DNA of 64,000 nt from Tepidiformaceae bacterium (lineage in GTDB: Bacteria; Chloroflexota; Dehalococcoidia; Tepidiformales; Tepidiformaceae), in assembly GCA_958295975.1 (NCBI GenBank), contig OY282446.1:1-64000 (forward strand), written 5' to 3'. The stretch's first letter is position 1. Each line of letters opens with the position of its first letter. Positions 7,983 through 18,014 of this stretch are shown piece after piece. The notes beneath the pieces were generated by a model. That model was not told the DNA's origin. It made no database searches and saw only the letters and a program-made list of their open reading frames with translations. The position numbers and the translations under genes are program-made.

Positions 7983-8999
7983 GTGGCGACCAGGATCGGG
8001 ATCAACGGCTTCGGACGGATCGGCAGGCAGGTGTTCAAGGCCATCAGCGATCGCCACGGCGAGACGCTGGAGGTGGCCGCCGTGAACGACCTCGTGGACG
8101 GCGAGACGAACGCCAGCCTGCTCAGGCACGACAGCAACTACGGCCCCTGGCGGCGCGAGGTGCGCGCCACGGAGACGGGCCTCGCCGTGGACGGGCGCGA
8201 CGTGGCCGTCTTCCGCGAGCGCGAGCCGGGGGCCATCCCCTGGGGCGAGGCGGGCGTGGAGCTGGTGATCGAGTCGACCGGCTTCTTCACGGACGCGACG
8301 AAGGCGGCGGCCCACCGGCGCGACGGCGTGGGCAAGGTGATCATCAGCGCCCCCGCCAAAAACGAGGACCTGACGGTGGTGCTGGGCGTGAACGACGAGC
8401 GCTACGACGCCGCGCGCCACCACGTCATCTCCAACGCCAGCTGCACCACGAACGGGCTGGCGCCGGTGGTGAAGGTGCTGGTGGACGAGTTCGGGCTGGT
8501 GAAGGGGCAGATGACGACGGTGCACAGCTACACGAGCTCGCAGAAGATCCTCGACCAGGCGGGCGGGGGCGACCCGCGCGAGATGCGCTCGGGGCCGCTC
8601 AACATCGTGCCCACCTCGACGGGCGCGGCGCGCGCCCTGCGGCTGGTCATCCCCGAGGTGGAGGGCAGGCTGGACGGGCTCGCCTACCGCGTGCCCACGC
8701 CCACCGTCTCCATCGTCGAGATCGTGGCCCTCACGGAGCGGGAGACGACGCGCGAGGAGCTGAACGCCGCCATGGGCGAGGCCGCGGGCGGGCGCATGAA
8801 GGGCATCCTCGGCATCACCGACGACCCCGTGGTGTCGATGGACCTGAAGGGCGACGAGCGCTCCAGCATCGTGGACGGGCGCTCGACGAACGTGGTGGCG
8901 GGCAACCTCGTGAAGGTGGCCGCCTGGTACGACAACGAGTGGGGCTACGCCTGCCGCCTCAGCGACCTCGCCGCGAAGCTGGCGGCGGAGGGGATCTAG
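7983..8999 (+). CDS. gap: Glyceraldehyde-3-phosphate dehydrogenase
   Basis: A 338-residue class I GAPDH, the NAD-linked glycolytic/gluconeogenic enzyme. The nucleotide-binding GINGFGRIGR is at residues 6-15, the catalytic Cys154 lies in ASCTTN and the activating His181 in TVHSYT. The C-terminal WYDNEWGY signature is intact. GTG start with the ribosome binding site AAGGGGGG 5 nt upstream. It stands alone, without pgk or tpi neighbours, between the lipid/HAD cluster and ffh. A putative -10 (TAGGCT) precedes it. Confidence 0.95.
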   Translation: MATRIGINGFGRIGRQVFKAISDRHGETLEVAAVNDLVDGETNASLLRHDSNYGPWRREVRATETGLAVDGRDVAVFREREPGAIPWGEAGVELVIESTGFFTDATKAAAHRRDGVGKVIISAPAKNEDLTVVLGVNDERYDAARHHVISNASCTTNGLAPVVKVLVDEFGLVKGQMTTVHSYTSSQKILDQAGGGDPREMRSGPLNIVPTSTGAARALRLVIPEVEGRLDGLAYRVPTPTVSIVEIVALTERETTREELNAAMGEAAGGRMKGILGITDDPVVSMDLKGDERSSIVDGRSTNVVAGNLVKVAAWYDNEWGYACRLSDLAAKLAAEGI

Positions 9000-9008
9000 C
9001 CGCCAGCC

Positions 9009-10334
9009 GTGTTCGAGGCGCTCACGGACAAGCTGCAGGACGCCTTCCGGCGCTTCGGCGCGCGCGGCGTGGTCACCGAGGACGACCTCGACCGCGCCCT
9101 GCGCGACGTGCGCCTGGCCATGCTCGAGGCGGACGTGAACTTCCGCGTGGTGCGGGAGTTCACGTCGCGCGTGCGCGAGCGGGCGCTGGGCGCGGACGTG
9201 CTGCGCAGCCTCACGCCCGCGCAGCAGGTGCTGGACATCGTCAACCGCGAGCTGACGGAGGTGCTGGGCGGGGACGCGGCGGAGCTGGCGGTCGCCCCGA
9301 AGCCGCCCGCCATCATGCTGCTGGTGGGCCTGCAGGGGTCGGGCAAGACGACCACGGCGGCCAAGCTGGCGGCGCGGCTGAAGGCGGACGGCAAGCGCCC
9401 CTTCCTCGTCGCCTGCGACATCTACCGGCCCGCGGCGGTGGAGCAGCTGGTGACGCTGGCGAGGAGCCTGGACGTGCCCGTGCACGAGGAGGGCACGGGC
9501 GCGAAGCCCGCCGACATCGCCGAACGCGGCCTCGCGCAGGCCGTCCGCGCCGCCGCCACGCACGTGCTCATCGACACCGCCGGGCGGCTGCACGTGGACG
9601 AGACGATGATGGCGGAGGCGGCGGACCTGCGGCGGCGGCTGAACCCGCACGAGGTGCTGTTCGTGGCCGACGCCATGGCGGGCCAGGACGCGGTCACGGC
9701 GGCGCAGGCCTTCCACGAGCAGGTGGCGCTCACGGGCGTGGTGCTGACGAAGCTGGACGGGGACGCGCGCGGGGGCGCGGCCCTCAGCATCCGCGCGGTG
9801 CTGGGCGTGCCGGTCAAGTTCATCGGCACGGGCGAGAAGACGGACGCGCTGGAGCCGTTCCATCCGGACCGGCTGGCGGGGCGCATCCTCGGCATGGGCG
9901 ACATGCTCAGCCTCATCGACAAGGCCAAAACGACGATGGGCGACGACAGCGCGCGCCGCTTCAACGACAAGCTGAAGAAGGGGTCCTTCGACCTGCAGGA
10001 CTTCATCGACCAGCTGCGGCAGGTGCGGGAGATGGGGCCGCTGGGGCAGCTGCTGCAGATGCTGCCGGGCTTCAATTCGATCAAGGCGCAGCTGGACGTG
10101 GATTCGCTGGACGACGACTACTTCGGGCACGCGGAGGCGATCGTGCTCTCCATGACGCCGTGGGAGCGGCGGCACCCGGAGCGCATCGACGGGCGGCGGC
10201 GGAAGCGCATCGCGCGCGGCTGCGGCTCCGCCCCGGCGGACGTGAACCGGCTGCTGAAGCAGTTCTTCGAGGCGCGCAAGCTGGCCCGCCAGATCAACAG
10301 CGGACGCCTGCCCGCGCTTGCGGGGATGCGCTGA
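9009..10334 (+). CDS. ffh: Signal recognition particle protein Ffh
   Basis: A 441-residue SRP54 GTPase that binds signal sequences and 4.5S RNA and targets nascent membrane proteins to FtsY. N domain first; the G domain has G1 GLQGSGKTT (about 107), DTAGR (about 189) and TKLDGDARGG (about 247). The C-terminal M domain carries the FNDKLKKGSFDL and MLPGF helices and a basic GRRRKRIARGCG RNA-binding segment. GTG start 9 nt after the gap stop. It heads the classic ffh-rpsP-khpA-rimM order. Confidence 0.96.
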   Translation: MFEALTDKLQDAFRRFGARGVVTEDDLDRALRDVRLAMLEADVNFRVVREFTSRVRERALGADVLRSLTPAQQVLDIVNRELTEVLGGDAAELAVAPKPPAIMLLVGLQGSGKTTTAAKLAARLKADGKRPFLVACDIYRPAAVEQLVTLARSLDVPVHEEGTGAKPADIAERGLAQAVRAAATHVLIDTAGRLHVDETMMAEAADLRRRLNPHEVLFVADAMAGQDAVTAAQAFHEQVALTGVVLTKLDGDARGGAALSIRAVLGVPVKFIGTGEKTDALEPFHPDRLAGRILGMGDMLSLIDKAKTTMGDDSARRFNDKLKKGSFDLQDFIDQLRQVREMGPLGQLLQMLPGFNSIKAQLDVDSLDDDYFGHAEAIVLSMTPWERRHPERIDGRRRKRIARGCGSAPADVNRLLKQFFEARKLARQINSGRLPALAGMR

Positions 10335-10359
10335 GCGAGCGCCAGCGCCGCGGATGCGG

Positions 10360-10365
10360 TAGCAT
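10360..10365 (+). promoter_or_regulatory. -10 element for rpsP
   Basis: TAGCAT 29 nt before the GTG of rpsP, followed by a GGGAGGG ribosome binding site at about 10383-10389. No clear -35. It would give the ribosomal genes a promoter independent of ffh. Confidence 0.4.
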
Positions 10366-10394
10366 GGGGCGCAACCGACCACGGGAGGGATGCG

Positions 10395-10700
10395 GTGCTG
10401 CGAATCCGGCTGCGACGCGCGGGCAAGAAGGGGAAGGCCCATTATCGGGTGGTGGTGGCCGACCAGCGCGCCCCGCGCGACGGCGCGTTCCTCGAATCGC
10501 TCGGTTCCTACGACCCCCACCAGGAGCCGCCGCTGGCCACGCTGGACGCCGAACGCGCGCGCGACTGGCTGGCGAAGGGCGCGCAGCCCTCGGATGCGGC
10601 GGCCAGCATCCTGCGGCGCGCGGGCGTGCTCGCGGGCGCGTCCCCCGCCGCGGCTGAGGGCGAGGCCGCGCCCGCCGCCGCCGAAACGGCGGAGGGCTAG
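10395..10700 (+). CDS. rpsP: 30S ribosomal protein S16
   Basis: A 101-residue S16, with the conserved MLRIRLRRAGKKGKAHYRVV start, RAPRDGAFLESLGSYDP and a Gly-Ala-Gln-Pro-Ser C-terminal helix. The tail is an Ala/Glu-rich extension of about 20 residues beyond the usual end. GTG start preceded by GGGAGGG. It binds 16S rRNA early in 30S assembly. Followed four bases later by khpA. Confidence 0.95.
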   Translation: MLRIRLRRAGKKGKAHYRVVVADQRAPRDGAFLESLGSYDPHQEPPLATLDAERARDWLAKGAQPSDAAASILRRAGVLAGASPAAAEGEAAPAAAETAEG

Positions 10701-10704
10701 CGCG

Positions 10705-10947
10705 ATGGCTTCCATGATGGCGAACCTGACGGAGTACATGGCCCGGGCGCTCGTGGACGAGCCGGACGAGGTGCGCGTGAGCGAGCGCGAGGAGTACGGA
10801 CGCGTGATCGTGCGGCTGGACGTGGCGGAGGCGGACATGGGGCGCGTGATCGGGCGCGACGGGCGCATCGCCACGGCCATGCGCTCGCTCATGAAGGTGG
10901 CGGCCATCCGCGAGGACGTGCGCGCCGCCCTCGAGATCGGGGACTGA
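10705..10947 (+). CDS. khpA: KhpA-type KH-domain RNA-binding protein
   Basis: An 80-residue single KH-domain protein; the GxxG loop is GRDG within MGRVIGRDGRIA (about residues 44-55). Such proteins act in RNA binding linked to ribosome and cell-envelope functions and almost always sit between rpsP and rimM, as here. ATG start at 10705; a second in-frame ATG pair a few codons in makes the exact start uncertain by up to four residues. Confidence 0.93.
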   Translation: MASMMANLTEYMARALVDEPDEVRVSEREEYGRVIVRLDVAEADMGRVIGRDGRIATAMRSLMKVAAIREDVRAALEIGD

Positions 10948-10991
10948 GCGCGCCCGCCGCCCCCGGGGCGGTCGCGCCGCGCGAGGGCTTC

Positions 10992-11489
10992 GTGGCCGTC
11001 GCCCGCGTGCTGCGGGCCCACGGATCCACCGGCGAGCTGCGCGTGGCCCCCTTCAACCCCGCCCTGCCCAACCTGCGCCGCGGACGCGATCTCTACCTGC
11101 TGGGCGAGCGGCGGCGCGTGGAGCGCGCGCGGCGGGATCGCGGGCAGGCGATCGTGCGGCTGGCGGGACTGGAGCGGCGCGAGCAGGCGGAGGCGGCGCG
11201 CGGCGCGCTGCTGGAGGCGCCCGAGGACGAGCTGGCGCGCGAGCCCGGCGCGTGGTTCGTGCACGAAATCGTGGGGCTGGAGGCCGTCACGGAGGACGGG
11301 CGCGCGCTGGGGCGCGTGCGCGAGGTGCTGGAGACGGGGGCGAACGACGTGTACGCGGCGGACGGCCCCGACGGCGAGACGCTCATCCCCGCCGTCGCCT
11401 CCGTGGTGCTGGCCGTGGACGTGGCGGGCGGGCGGCTGCTGGTGGCGGAAACGCCGGGGCTGACGGCCTCCGCCGGGGCGGGGCGTTGA
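10992..11489 (+). CDS. rimM: Ribosome maturation factor RimM
   Basis: A 165-residue 16S rRNA processing factor that acts at the 30S head with S19. The N-terminal beta-barrel motif is RVLRAHGSTGELRV, and the PRC-barrel half has WFVHEIVGL and the conserved GETLIPAV near the end. GTG start; no alternative start exists closer to the khpA stop. In most bacteria trmD and rplS follow; here they are absent and a small CxxC protein and a tRNA come next. Confidence 0.93.
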   Translation: MAVARVLRAHGSTGELRVAPFNPALPNLRRGRDLYLLGERRRVERARRDRGQAIVRLAGLERREQAEAARGALLEAPEDELAREPGAWFVHEIVGLEAVTEDGRALGRVREVLETGANDVYAADGPDGETLIPAVASVVLAVDVAGGRLLVAETPGLTASAGAGR

Positions 11490-11514
11490 AAGGCGCCGCC
11501 GGGGCCGCTAGACT
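11486..11514 (+). promoter_or_regulatory. Sigma-70-type promoter for the 56-aa protein
   Basis: TTGAAA (11486-11491), 17-nt spacer, TAGACT (11509-11514): the best -35/-10 pair in the window. It overlaps the end of rimM. Transcription should begin near 11520-11521, at the foot of a perfect stem-loop. Confidence 0.7.
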
Positions 11515-11519
11515 GCCTC

Positions 11520-11540
11520 ACGGTTCCGGCGGGGAACCGT
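11520..11540 (+). promoter_or_regulatory. 5'-terminal stem-loop in leader of the 56-aa gene
   Basis: ACGGTTCC and GGAACCGT form a perfect 8-bp stem around a 5-nt loop. It starts where transcription from the TAGACT promoter is expected, leaving about 40 nt including a GAGAGGGG ribosome binding site before the ATG. Role could be mRNA protection or regulation. Confidence 0.5.
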
Positions 11541-11581
11541 CAGCAAGCCACACGCCCAGCCTGTCGAGAGGGGAAACGGCG

Positions 11582-11752
11582 ATGGTGAAGGCAGAGACGC
11601 TTCAGGTCGTGGACAGCTGCGTCCACCACTGGATTCTGGATCCGCCGCGAGGCGAGCTCACCTTCGGGCGCTGCAAGAAATGCGGCGAGGAACGCCAGTT
11701 CACGGGCGAGACGAGCTACCGCATCGGGCGCGGCTCCTCCCGCCGCCGCTAG
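11582..11752 (+). CDS. Small zinc-ribbon-like protein (56 aa)
   Basis: A 56-residue basic protein with Cys13, His15-His16 and a Cys31-x2-Cys34 pair, suggesting a single bound zinc. The tail is arginine-rich (GRGSSRRR), suggesting RNA or DNA contact. It has its own strong promoter, a 5' hairpin and the ribosome binding site GAGAGGGG 7-8 nt before the ATG, so it is a real gene despite its size. I do not recognise a named family; similar tiny CxxC proteins are known from Chloroflexota genomes. It lies between rimM and tRNA-Ala, where trmD/rplS would be expected, which fits a translation-related role but does not prove it. Confidence 0.7.
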   Translation: MVKAETLQVVDSCVHHWILDPPRGELTFGRCKKCGEERQFTGETSYRIGRGSSRRR

Positions 11753-11793
11753 CCCCGCTCCGGCCCCGCGCGCCCAGTGTCCCACGCGCCCGT

Positions 11794-11822
11794 TTGCGCG
11801 CGCGCGGGCGCATCCCTACGAT
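11794..11822 (+). promoter_or_regulatory. Promoter of tRNA-Ala
   Basis: TTGCGC (11794-11799), 17-nt spacer, TACGAT (11817-11822), 12 nt before the first base of the tRNA. Confidence 0.55.
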
Positions 11823-11834
11823 CACGGCGGGCGT

Positions 11835-11910
11835 GGGGACATAGCTCAGCTGGGAGAGCGCGGCGTTCGCAATGCCGAGGTCGGGGGTTCGACTCCCCCT
11901 GTCTCCACCA
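11835..11910 (+). tRNA. tRNA-Ala (anticodon CGC)
   Basis: A 76-nt cloverleaf folds completely. The acceptor GGGGACA pairs with TGTCTCC and includes the G3-U70 wobble that identifies alanine tRNAs. The D stem is GCTC/GAGC. The anticodon stem is CGGCG/TGCCG with loop TTCGCAA, giving anticodon CGC (reads GCG). The T arm is GGGGG-TTCGACT-CCCCC. A discriminator A and encoded CCA end the gene at 11910. GCG is among the commonest codons in this genome, fitting a dedicated CGC isoacceptor. Confidence 0.97.
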
Positions 11911-11961
11911 GCCCTCCATCGAGAAGCCGCGCGCGACCGCCCGCCGCCGAAGGAGAGGACG

Positions 11962-13497
<1,536 letters not shown>

Positions 13498-13606
13498 CGC
13501 CCTATGAACGCCTTGCGGTCGGCGGCGGCGTCCGCGACGCGGGCGTGGGGCGCGGCGCGCGGCGGGGCTGGCCCGTTGGGCGCGTTCGTGACACGATTCG
13601 GGCGGC

Positions 13607-15106
13607 ATGGCGCGAGTGCGCATCACCGAGACCGCGATCCGCGACGGGCACCAGTCGCTGCTGGCCACGCGCATGCGCACGGAGGACATGATCCCCGCGC
13701 TCGAGCGCATGGACGCGGCGGGCTACGGCAGCATCGAGTGCTGGGGCGGGGCCACCTTCGACACGGCCATGCGCTTCCTGCTGGAGGATCCGTGGGAGCG
13801 GCTGCGCGAGGTGAAGCGGCGGCTCGCGCACACGCCCACGCAGATGCTGTTGCGCGGCCAGAACGCGGTGGGCTACCGCCACTACGCCGACGACGTGGTG
13901 CGCGCCTTCTGCGAGCGCGCGGTCGAGAACGGCATGGACGTCTTCCGCATCTTCGACGCGCTCAACGACACGCGGAATCTGGAAACGGCCTTCGACAGCG
14001 TGAAGCGCGCGGGCGGGCACGTGCAGGGCACGCTCTGCTACACGACCAGCCCGGCGCACGGCGTGGAGAGCTTCGCGGCGCTGGCGGGGCGGCTGGTGGA
14101 GATGGGGGCCGATTCGCTCTGCATCAAGGACATGGCGGGGCTGCTCAGCCCGGTGATGGCGGAGCGGCTGGTGCGGCGCATCAAGGGCGACCATCCGCGC
14201 GTGCCGCTGCAGCTGCATTGCCACGACACGTCGGGCTACGCGGAGATGGCCTACCTGCTGGCCGTGCGCGCGGGGGCGGACGCCATCGACTGCGCCATCA
14301 GCCCGCTGGCGGGGGGCACCTCGCAGCCGGCCACGGAGACGCTGGTGGCGGCGCTGGCGGAGGACGCGGAGCTGGACACGGGCATCGCGCTCGACGACCT
14401 GGTGGAGACGGCGGAGTACTTCGGGGGCGTGCGGCGGCGCTACTGGAAGCACGAAAGCCACCTGCTGGGCGTGGACGCGGGCGTGCTCCGCCACCAGGTG
14501 CCGGGGGGCATGATCTCGAACCTCGTGGGCCAGCTGCGCGAGCAGGGGCAGGAGGCGAGGCTGGGCGAGGTGCTGGAGGAGAACGCGCGCGTGCGGGCCG
14601 ACCTCGGCTATCCGCCGCTGGTGACGCCCAGCTCCCAGATCGTGGGCTCGCAGGCGGTGCTCAACGTGCTCACGGGCAAGCGCTACGGGTCGGTCACGCG
14701 CGAGACGCGCAACCTCGCGCGCGGGCTCTACGGGGCCACGGCGGCGCCGATCGCGCCGGAGGTGCTGGCGCAGGTGCTGGACGGCGAGCAGCCCATCACG
14801 CACCGCCCCGCCGACGACCTCGCGCCGGAGCTGGAGTCGGCGGCGGCGGAGATCGGCGAGCTGGCGGAAAGCGCGGAGGACGTGCTGTCGTACGTCATGT
14901 TCCCGCAGCCCGCGCGGCGCTTCCTCGAATGGCGGCGCGAGGGCGGCGGGCCGGAGCGCGAACTGGTGGCCGCCGTGGTGGGGGCCATGGCCGTGCGCGA
15001 GCGCGCGAACGCGCGGCCGCCCGCCGTCGCGCCCGCGCCCGCGACGGCGTCCGCGGGGGGCGGCGGCGACTGGCGGCGCTTCGGACGCATGAGGCAGATG
15101 CCCTGA
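13607..15106 (+). CDS. Pyruvate/oxaloacetate carboxyltransferase subunit (PycB/OadA/5S type)
   Basis: A 499-residue HMGL-like TIM-barrel carboxyltransferase. The metal site includes RDGHQSLLATRMRTEDM near the start and HCHDTSG near 203-209. Lys174 in SLCIKDMAG is the expected carbamylated lysine. The C-terminal region ends in a low-complexity Ala/Pro linker, and the biotin domain that follows in fused pyruvate carboxylases is here a separate gene three bases downstream. It could serve split pyruvate carboxylase, oxaloacetate decarboxylase or transcarboxylase 5S; no membrane OadB or 12S subunit is nearby, apart from the upstream beta subunit, which resembles 12S. A CACGAT hexamer 9 nt before the ATG may be a weak leaderless promoter. 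Confidence 0.88.
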   Translation: MARVRITETAIRDGHQSLLATRMRTEDMIPALERMDAAGYGSIECWGGATFDTAMRFLLEDPWERLREVKRRLAHTPTQMLLRGQNAVGYRHYADDVVRAFCERAVENGMDVFRIFDALNDTRNLETAFDSVKRAGGHVQGTLCYTTSPAHGVESFAALAGRLVEMGADSLCIKDMAGLLSPVMAERLVRRIKGDHPRVPLQLHCHDTSGYAEMAYLLAVRAGADAIDCAISPLAGGTSQPATETLVAALAEDAELDTGIALDDLVETAEYFGGVRRRYWKHESHLLGVDAGVLRHQVPGGMISNLVGQLREQGQEARLGEVLEENARVRADLGYPPLVTPSSQIVGSQAVLNVLTGKRYGSVTRETRNLARGLYGATAAPIAPEVLAQVLDGEQPITHRPADDLAPELESAAAEIGELAESAEDVLSYVMFPQPARRFLEWRREGGGPERELVAAVVGAMAVRERANARPPAVAPAPATASAGGGGDWRRFGRMRQMP

Positions 15107-15108
15107 CG

Positions 15109-15627
15109 ATGGCGACGGTCACGATCGGCGGACGCTCCTACGAGGTGGAGGTGCGCGGCGACACGGTCGTCGTGGACGGCCACGAGTTCGCCGTGACGGT
15201 GGCGCGCGGCGACGCCTACGACACGGTGACGGCGGGCGGCGCGGCCTGGCGCGTGGCCCTGCCGCCGGAGGGCGAGCGCGAGTCGGGCATGACCGTCGAG
15301 GTCGACCACCGGCCCTTCACGCTGGAATGGGAGGGGCGGCTGGGCGGCGGGCCCGCGCGGCGGAGCGCGAAGCCCGCGTCCGCGCGTCCCGCCCCGGCGG
15401 CGGGCGCGAACGCGGCGGGCGGCGTGGCGGCGCAGCTGTCGGGCCGCGTGCTGCGCGTGGCCGTGGCCGCGGGCGAGACGGTGGAGGCGGGCCAGCTGCT
15501 GGTCGTGCTGGAGGCGATGAAGATGGAGAACGAGATCACCGCGCCGCGGGCGGGCGTGGTGAAGGACGTGCCCGTGGGCGAGGGCGCCCAGGTGTCCGAG
15601 GGCGATACGCTGGTGGTGCTGGAGTAG
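15109..15627 (+). CDS. Biotin carboxyl carrier protein
   Basis: A 172-residue biotinyl carrier. The N-terminal half is a variable domain and an Ala/Pro-rich hinge lies around residues 80-105. The C-terminal biotinyl domain has Lys138 in EAMKMEN as the biotinylation site. Starts 2 nt after the PycB-type gene stop, so the two are certainly co-expressed, and it probably supplies carboxybiotin to both that enzyme and the upstream beta subunit. The biotin carboxylase must be encoded elsewhere. Confidence 0.93.
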   Translation: MATVTIGGRSYEVEVRGDTVVVDGHEFAVTVARGDAYDTVTAGGAAWRVALPPEGERESGMTVEVDHRPFTLEWEGRLGGGPARRSAKPASARPAPAAGANAAGGVAAQLSGRVLRVAVAAGETVEAGQLLVVLEAMKMENEITAPRAGVVKDVPVGEGAQVSEGDTLVVLE

Positions 15628-15630
15628 GCC

Positions 15631-16053
15631 ATGCCGGTGAAGGAACTGCGCGATCAGCGCCACAACGCCGTGCTCGACGAGATCGCGGCGGCGCGCTTCC
15701 CCTACCCGAACGGGGAAAGCCCCCAGCTGGAGACGCTGCTGAACCTGCCCGAACCGGTCATCTCGGCGGGCCAGTGGCGGGGCGAGCCGCTCTACCCGGA
15801 CATCGTGGTCGTGCGGCGGCCGGGGCAGTGGCTGGAGCTGATGGCGGAGGTGGAGACGGCGGACTCCCTCACGGACGAGCAGGCGGAGACGCGCTGGGCG
15901 CCGTTCTCGCGGCAGGGCGCGCTCCTGCTGTACGTGCCCGCGGGGCGCGTGAAGGAGACGAGGCGGCTGTGCAAGCGGCACGGCGTGCGCGCGAAGGGCA
16001 TCCGCACCTGGCGCTACCGGCCCGTGTGGGGCCTCACCGTGTGCGAAGCCTGA
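15631..16053 (+). CDS. Putative PD-(D/E)XK-like protein (140 aa)
   Basis: A 140-residue cytoplasmic protein. A YPDIVVV strand with Asp57 and a following MAEVET strand with Glu73 and Glu75 resemble the core of restriction-endonuclease-like folds, with ExE in place of ExK. A basic segment follows (KETRRLCKRHGVRAKG). No named family is recognised with certainty. It starts 3 nt after the biotin carrier stop and may be co-transcribed, but nothing ties it to carboxylation. Catalytic activity is doubtful given the missing lysine. Confidence 0.55.
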   Translation: MPVKELRDQRHNAVLDEIAAARFPYPNGESPQLETLLNLPEPVISAGQWRGEPLYPDIVVVRRPGQWLELMAEVETADSLTDEQAETRWAPFSRQGALLLYVPAGRVKETRRLCKRHGVRAKGIRTWRYRPVWGLTVCEA

Positions 16054-16060
16054 GGGGCGC

Positions 16061-16444
16061 ATGAGCGAGCCGCGCCCCTCCCTCAACGTCTACTTCGACG
16101 TGGACCACACGCTCGTCTACCCCACGCAGGCGGCGAGCGCGCTGCGTCCGGGGGCGCGCGAGGCGATGGCGCGCATCAAGGCCGCCGGGCACGGCGTCTA
16201 CGTGTGGTCGGCGGGCGGCCAGACGTACAGCGAGCGCACGGTGGAGCGCCACGGGCTGGGGGCCTGGGTGGACGGCTGCTTCGACAAGCACCCGCGCGTC
16301 GATCCGCCGCCGGACGTGATCATCGACGACGACTGGTACCTCGTGGAGAAGTACGGCGGCTACCTCGTCTCGCAGTACAAGGCGGTGAACGAGCGCGACC
16401 GCGAGCTGCTGGACGTGGCGGGGCGCATCCTCGGGCCGCGCTGA
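16061..16444 (+). CDS. Short HAD/NIF-like phosphatase domain protein
   Basis: A 127-residue minimal HAD-fold protein: motif I is FDVDHTLVY (residues 12-20), motif II is the VYVWSAGG strand, and a late acidic IIDDDWY could be motif IV. There is no room for a cap domain, so a large or protein substrate is likely if active. It follows the previous small gene by 7 nt and converges on the PQQ-propeller gene, whose stop is 3 nt away. Substrate unknown. Confidence 0.65.
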   Translation: MSEPRPSLNVYFDVDHTLVYPTQAASALRPGAREAMARIKAAGHGVYVWSAGGQTYSERTVERHGLGAWVDGCFDKHPRVDPPPDVIIDDDWYLVEKYGGYLVSQYKAVNERDRELLDVAGRILGPR

Positions 16445-16447
16445 GGC

Positions 16448-18007
16448 TCAGGGGGAGGGCAGGCGCAGGGCGTAGAGCACGCCCGGATCTCCGAAGCCCA
16501 CGGGCACGACGAGCGTGTCCCCGGCCACGGCGGGCCAGCCGTTGATGCCGCCGGGGGCCTGGTGCCGCCAGACGATCTCGCCGGTGGCGCGGTCGAGCGC
16601 GAGGATGAGGCCCGTGATCACGGAGGTGAAGACGAGGTCGTTCACGACGGTGGCCCCGCCGAAGCCGTCGCCGGGCAGCTCCGCCTCCCAGACGACCTCG
16701 CCGCTGGCGGCGTCGATGGCGACCAGCTGGCTGGGATGGACGCCAAGGCTGGTGCTCCCCTCCGTGTGCTCCGGCGAGTCGTAGACGGTGGGGGCGTTGA
16801 CGACGGAGACGTAGACGGTCCCCCCGGCGACGGCGATGGGCGTGACCACGCCGCCCGCCGCGCCGGGCATTACCTCCAGCCTGCCCTCGAAGCTTTCCAG
16901 GTCGTCGTTCTGGTGGATGCCGACGGGGGTGTCCCAGAGCGCCGCGCCGTCGGGGTCGAGGCCGATGACGCGCCCCATCTTGCCCGTGCTGATGACGACC
17001 GTGCGCCCGTCCGCCAGCGTGGCGATGCCGGTGAGGACGGCGTCGCGGTCGAAGATGTCGTGGGCGACGTGCTGGCGGCCCCAGCGCAGCTCGCCGTCGT
17101 CGATGCCGACGGCGAGGATGGAGTCGGTCCAGCGGTTGTCGCCGGGGCGGCTGGCGCCGTTGGGCCAGCCCGCGACGCCGGGGAAGGGGTAGGGGTTGGA
17201 GATGCCCCAGTAGGCCACGCCCGCGGCGAGGTCCACGGCGGGCGGATGCCAGGCCCCGCCGCCGCTGTTGATCTCCGGATGGCCCCAGAGGTCCGCGGAG
17301 ACGATGGTGTCGAACGACCAGCGGACGTCGCCCGTGACCGCGTCGAGGCCGTAGAGGGTTCCGCGCGCGCCCGGGATGGAGAGCGAGCTGGTGGCGGCCA
17401 GCACCGTGTCCCCGGCCACGACGGGCTGGAAGTTGACGAGGCCGCCGTTGGCGAGGATGTCGGTGGACCAGAGGCGCTCGCCGTCGGCGGCGCGGTAGGC
17501 GGCGATGGCGCGGCCCGCGCGGTTGGCGTAGACGCAGCCGCCGCGCACGGCCACGCCGCTGGGCCCGTAGACCCACTCGTCGACCTCGACCATCCAGCGG
17601 CGGTTGCCCGTGCGCAGGTCGATGGCGTGGACGTTCGTGCGCAGGTCGCCGAGGTAGACGACGCCGTCGCGGATGACGGGGGTGGTGGCGGCGATGCCGA
17701 ACTGGCCGCCGCCGGGCAGCTCGTAGGCCCAGGCCCGCTCCAGCGTCTTCACGTTGGCGGCGGTGATGCCGGAGGCGGAGGCGGCGCGGCCGCCGGCGAG
17801 GTCGTGGTTGGCGCTGGGCCAGTCGGCGGCGGCGGGAGCGTCGGGGGCCTGGCAGGGGCGCGGACGGGCCGCCGGTTCGGTGGCGGTGGCGGCGGTGGCG
17901 GTGAGGGCGGCATCTCCGCTCCCGCTCCCGCCGCCGTCGCCGCCGCCGCAGGCCGCCAGGGCGAGGGCGAGGACGGCGAGGAGCGCGAGGGCGCGCAACG
18001 CGGACAT
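16448..18007 (-). CDS. PQQ-type beta-propeller lipoprotein
   Basis: A 519-residue exported protein. The signal peptide ends in a lipobox (ALAACGGG, Cys near residue 20), followed by a Gly/Ser and Thr/Pro-rich tether. The rest is repeated beta-propeller blades with PQQ-repeat signatures, such as LRTGNRRWMVEV, ATGEIVWRHQAPGG and ASGEVVWEAELPG. It could be a quinoprotein dehydrogenase or a BamB-like scaffold; PQQ-ligand residues were not traced. Start at 18007 is chosen over an upstream ATG at 18034 because the signal peptide then begins normally and a TAGGGT -10 lies just 7 nt upstream. Confidence 0.8.
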   Translation of the reverse strand: MSALRALALLAVLALALAACGGGDGGGSGSGDAALTATAATATEPAARPRPCQAPDAPAAADWPSANHDLAGGRAASASGITAANVKTLERAWAYELPGGGQFGIAATTPVIRDGVVYLGDLRTNVHAIDLRTGNRRWMVEVDEWVYGPSGVAVRGGCVYANRAGRAIAAYRAADGERLWSTDILANGGLVNFQPVVAGDTVLAATSSLSIPGARGTLYGLDAVTGDVRWSFDTIVSADLWGHPEINSGGGAWHPPAVDLAAGVAYWGISNPYPFPGVAGWPNGASRPGDNRWTDSILAVGIDDGELRWGRQHVAHDIFDRDAVLTGIATLADGRTVVISTGKMGRVIGLDPDGAALWDTPVGIHQNDDLESFEGRLEVMPGAAGGVVTPIAVAGGTVYVSVVNAPTVYDSPEHTEGSTSLGVHPSQLVAIDAASGEVVWEAELPGDGFGGATVVNDLVFTSVITGLILALDRATGEIVWRHQAPGGINGWPAVAGDTLVVPVGFGDPGVLYALRLPSP

Positions 18008-18014
18008 GGCGCGA

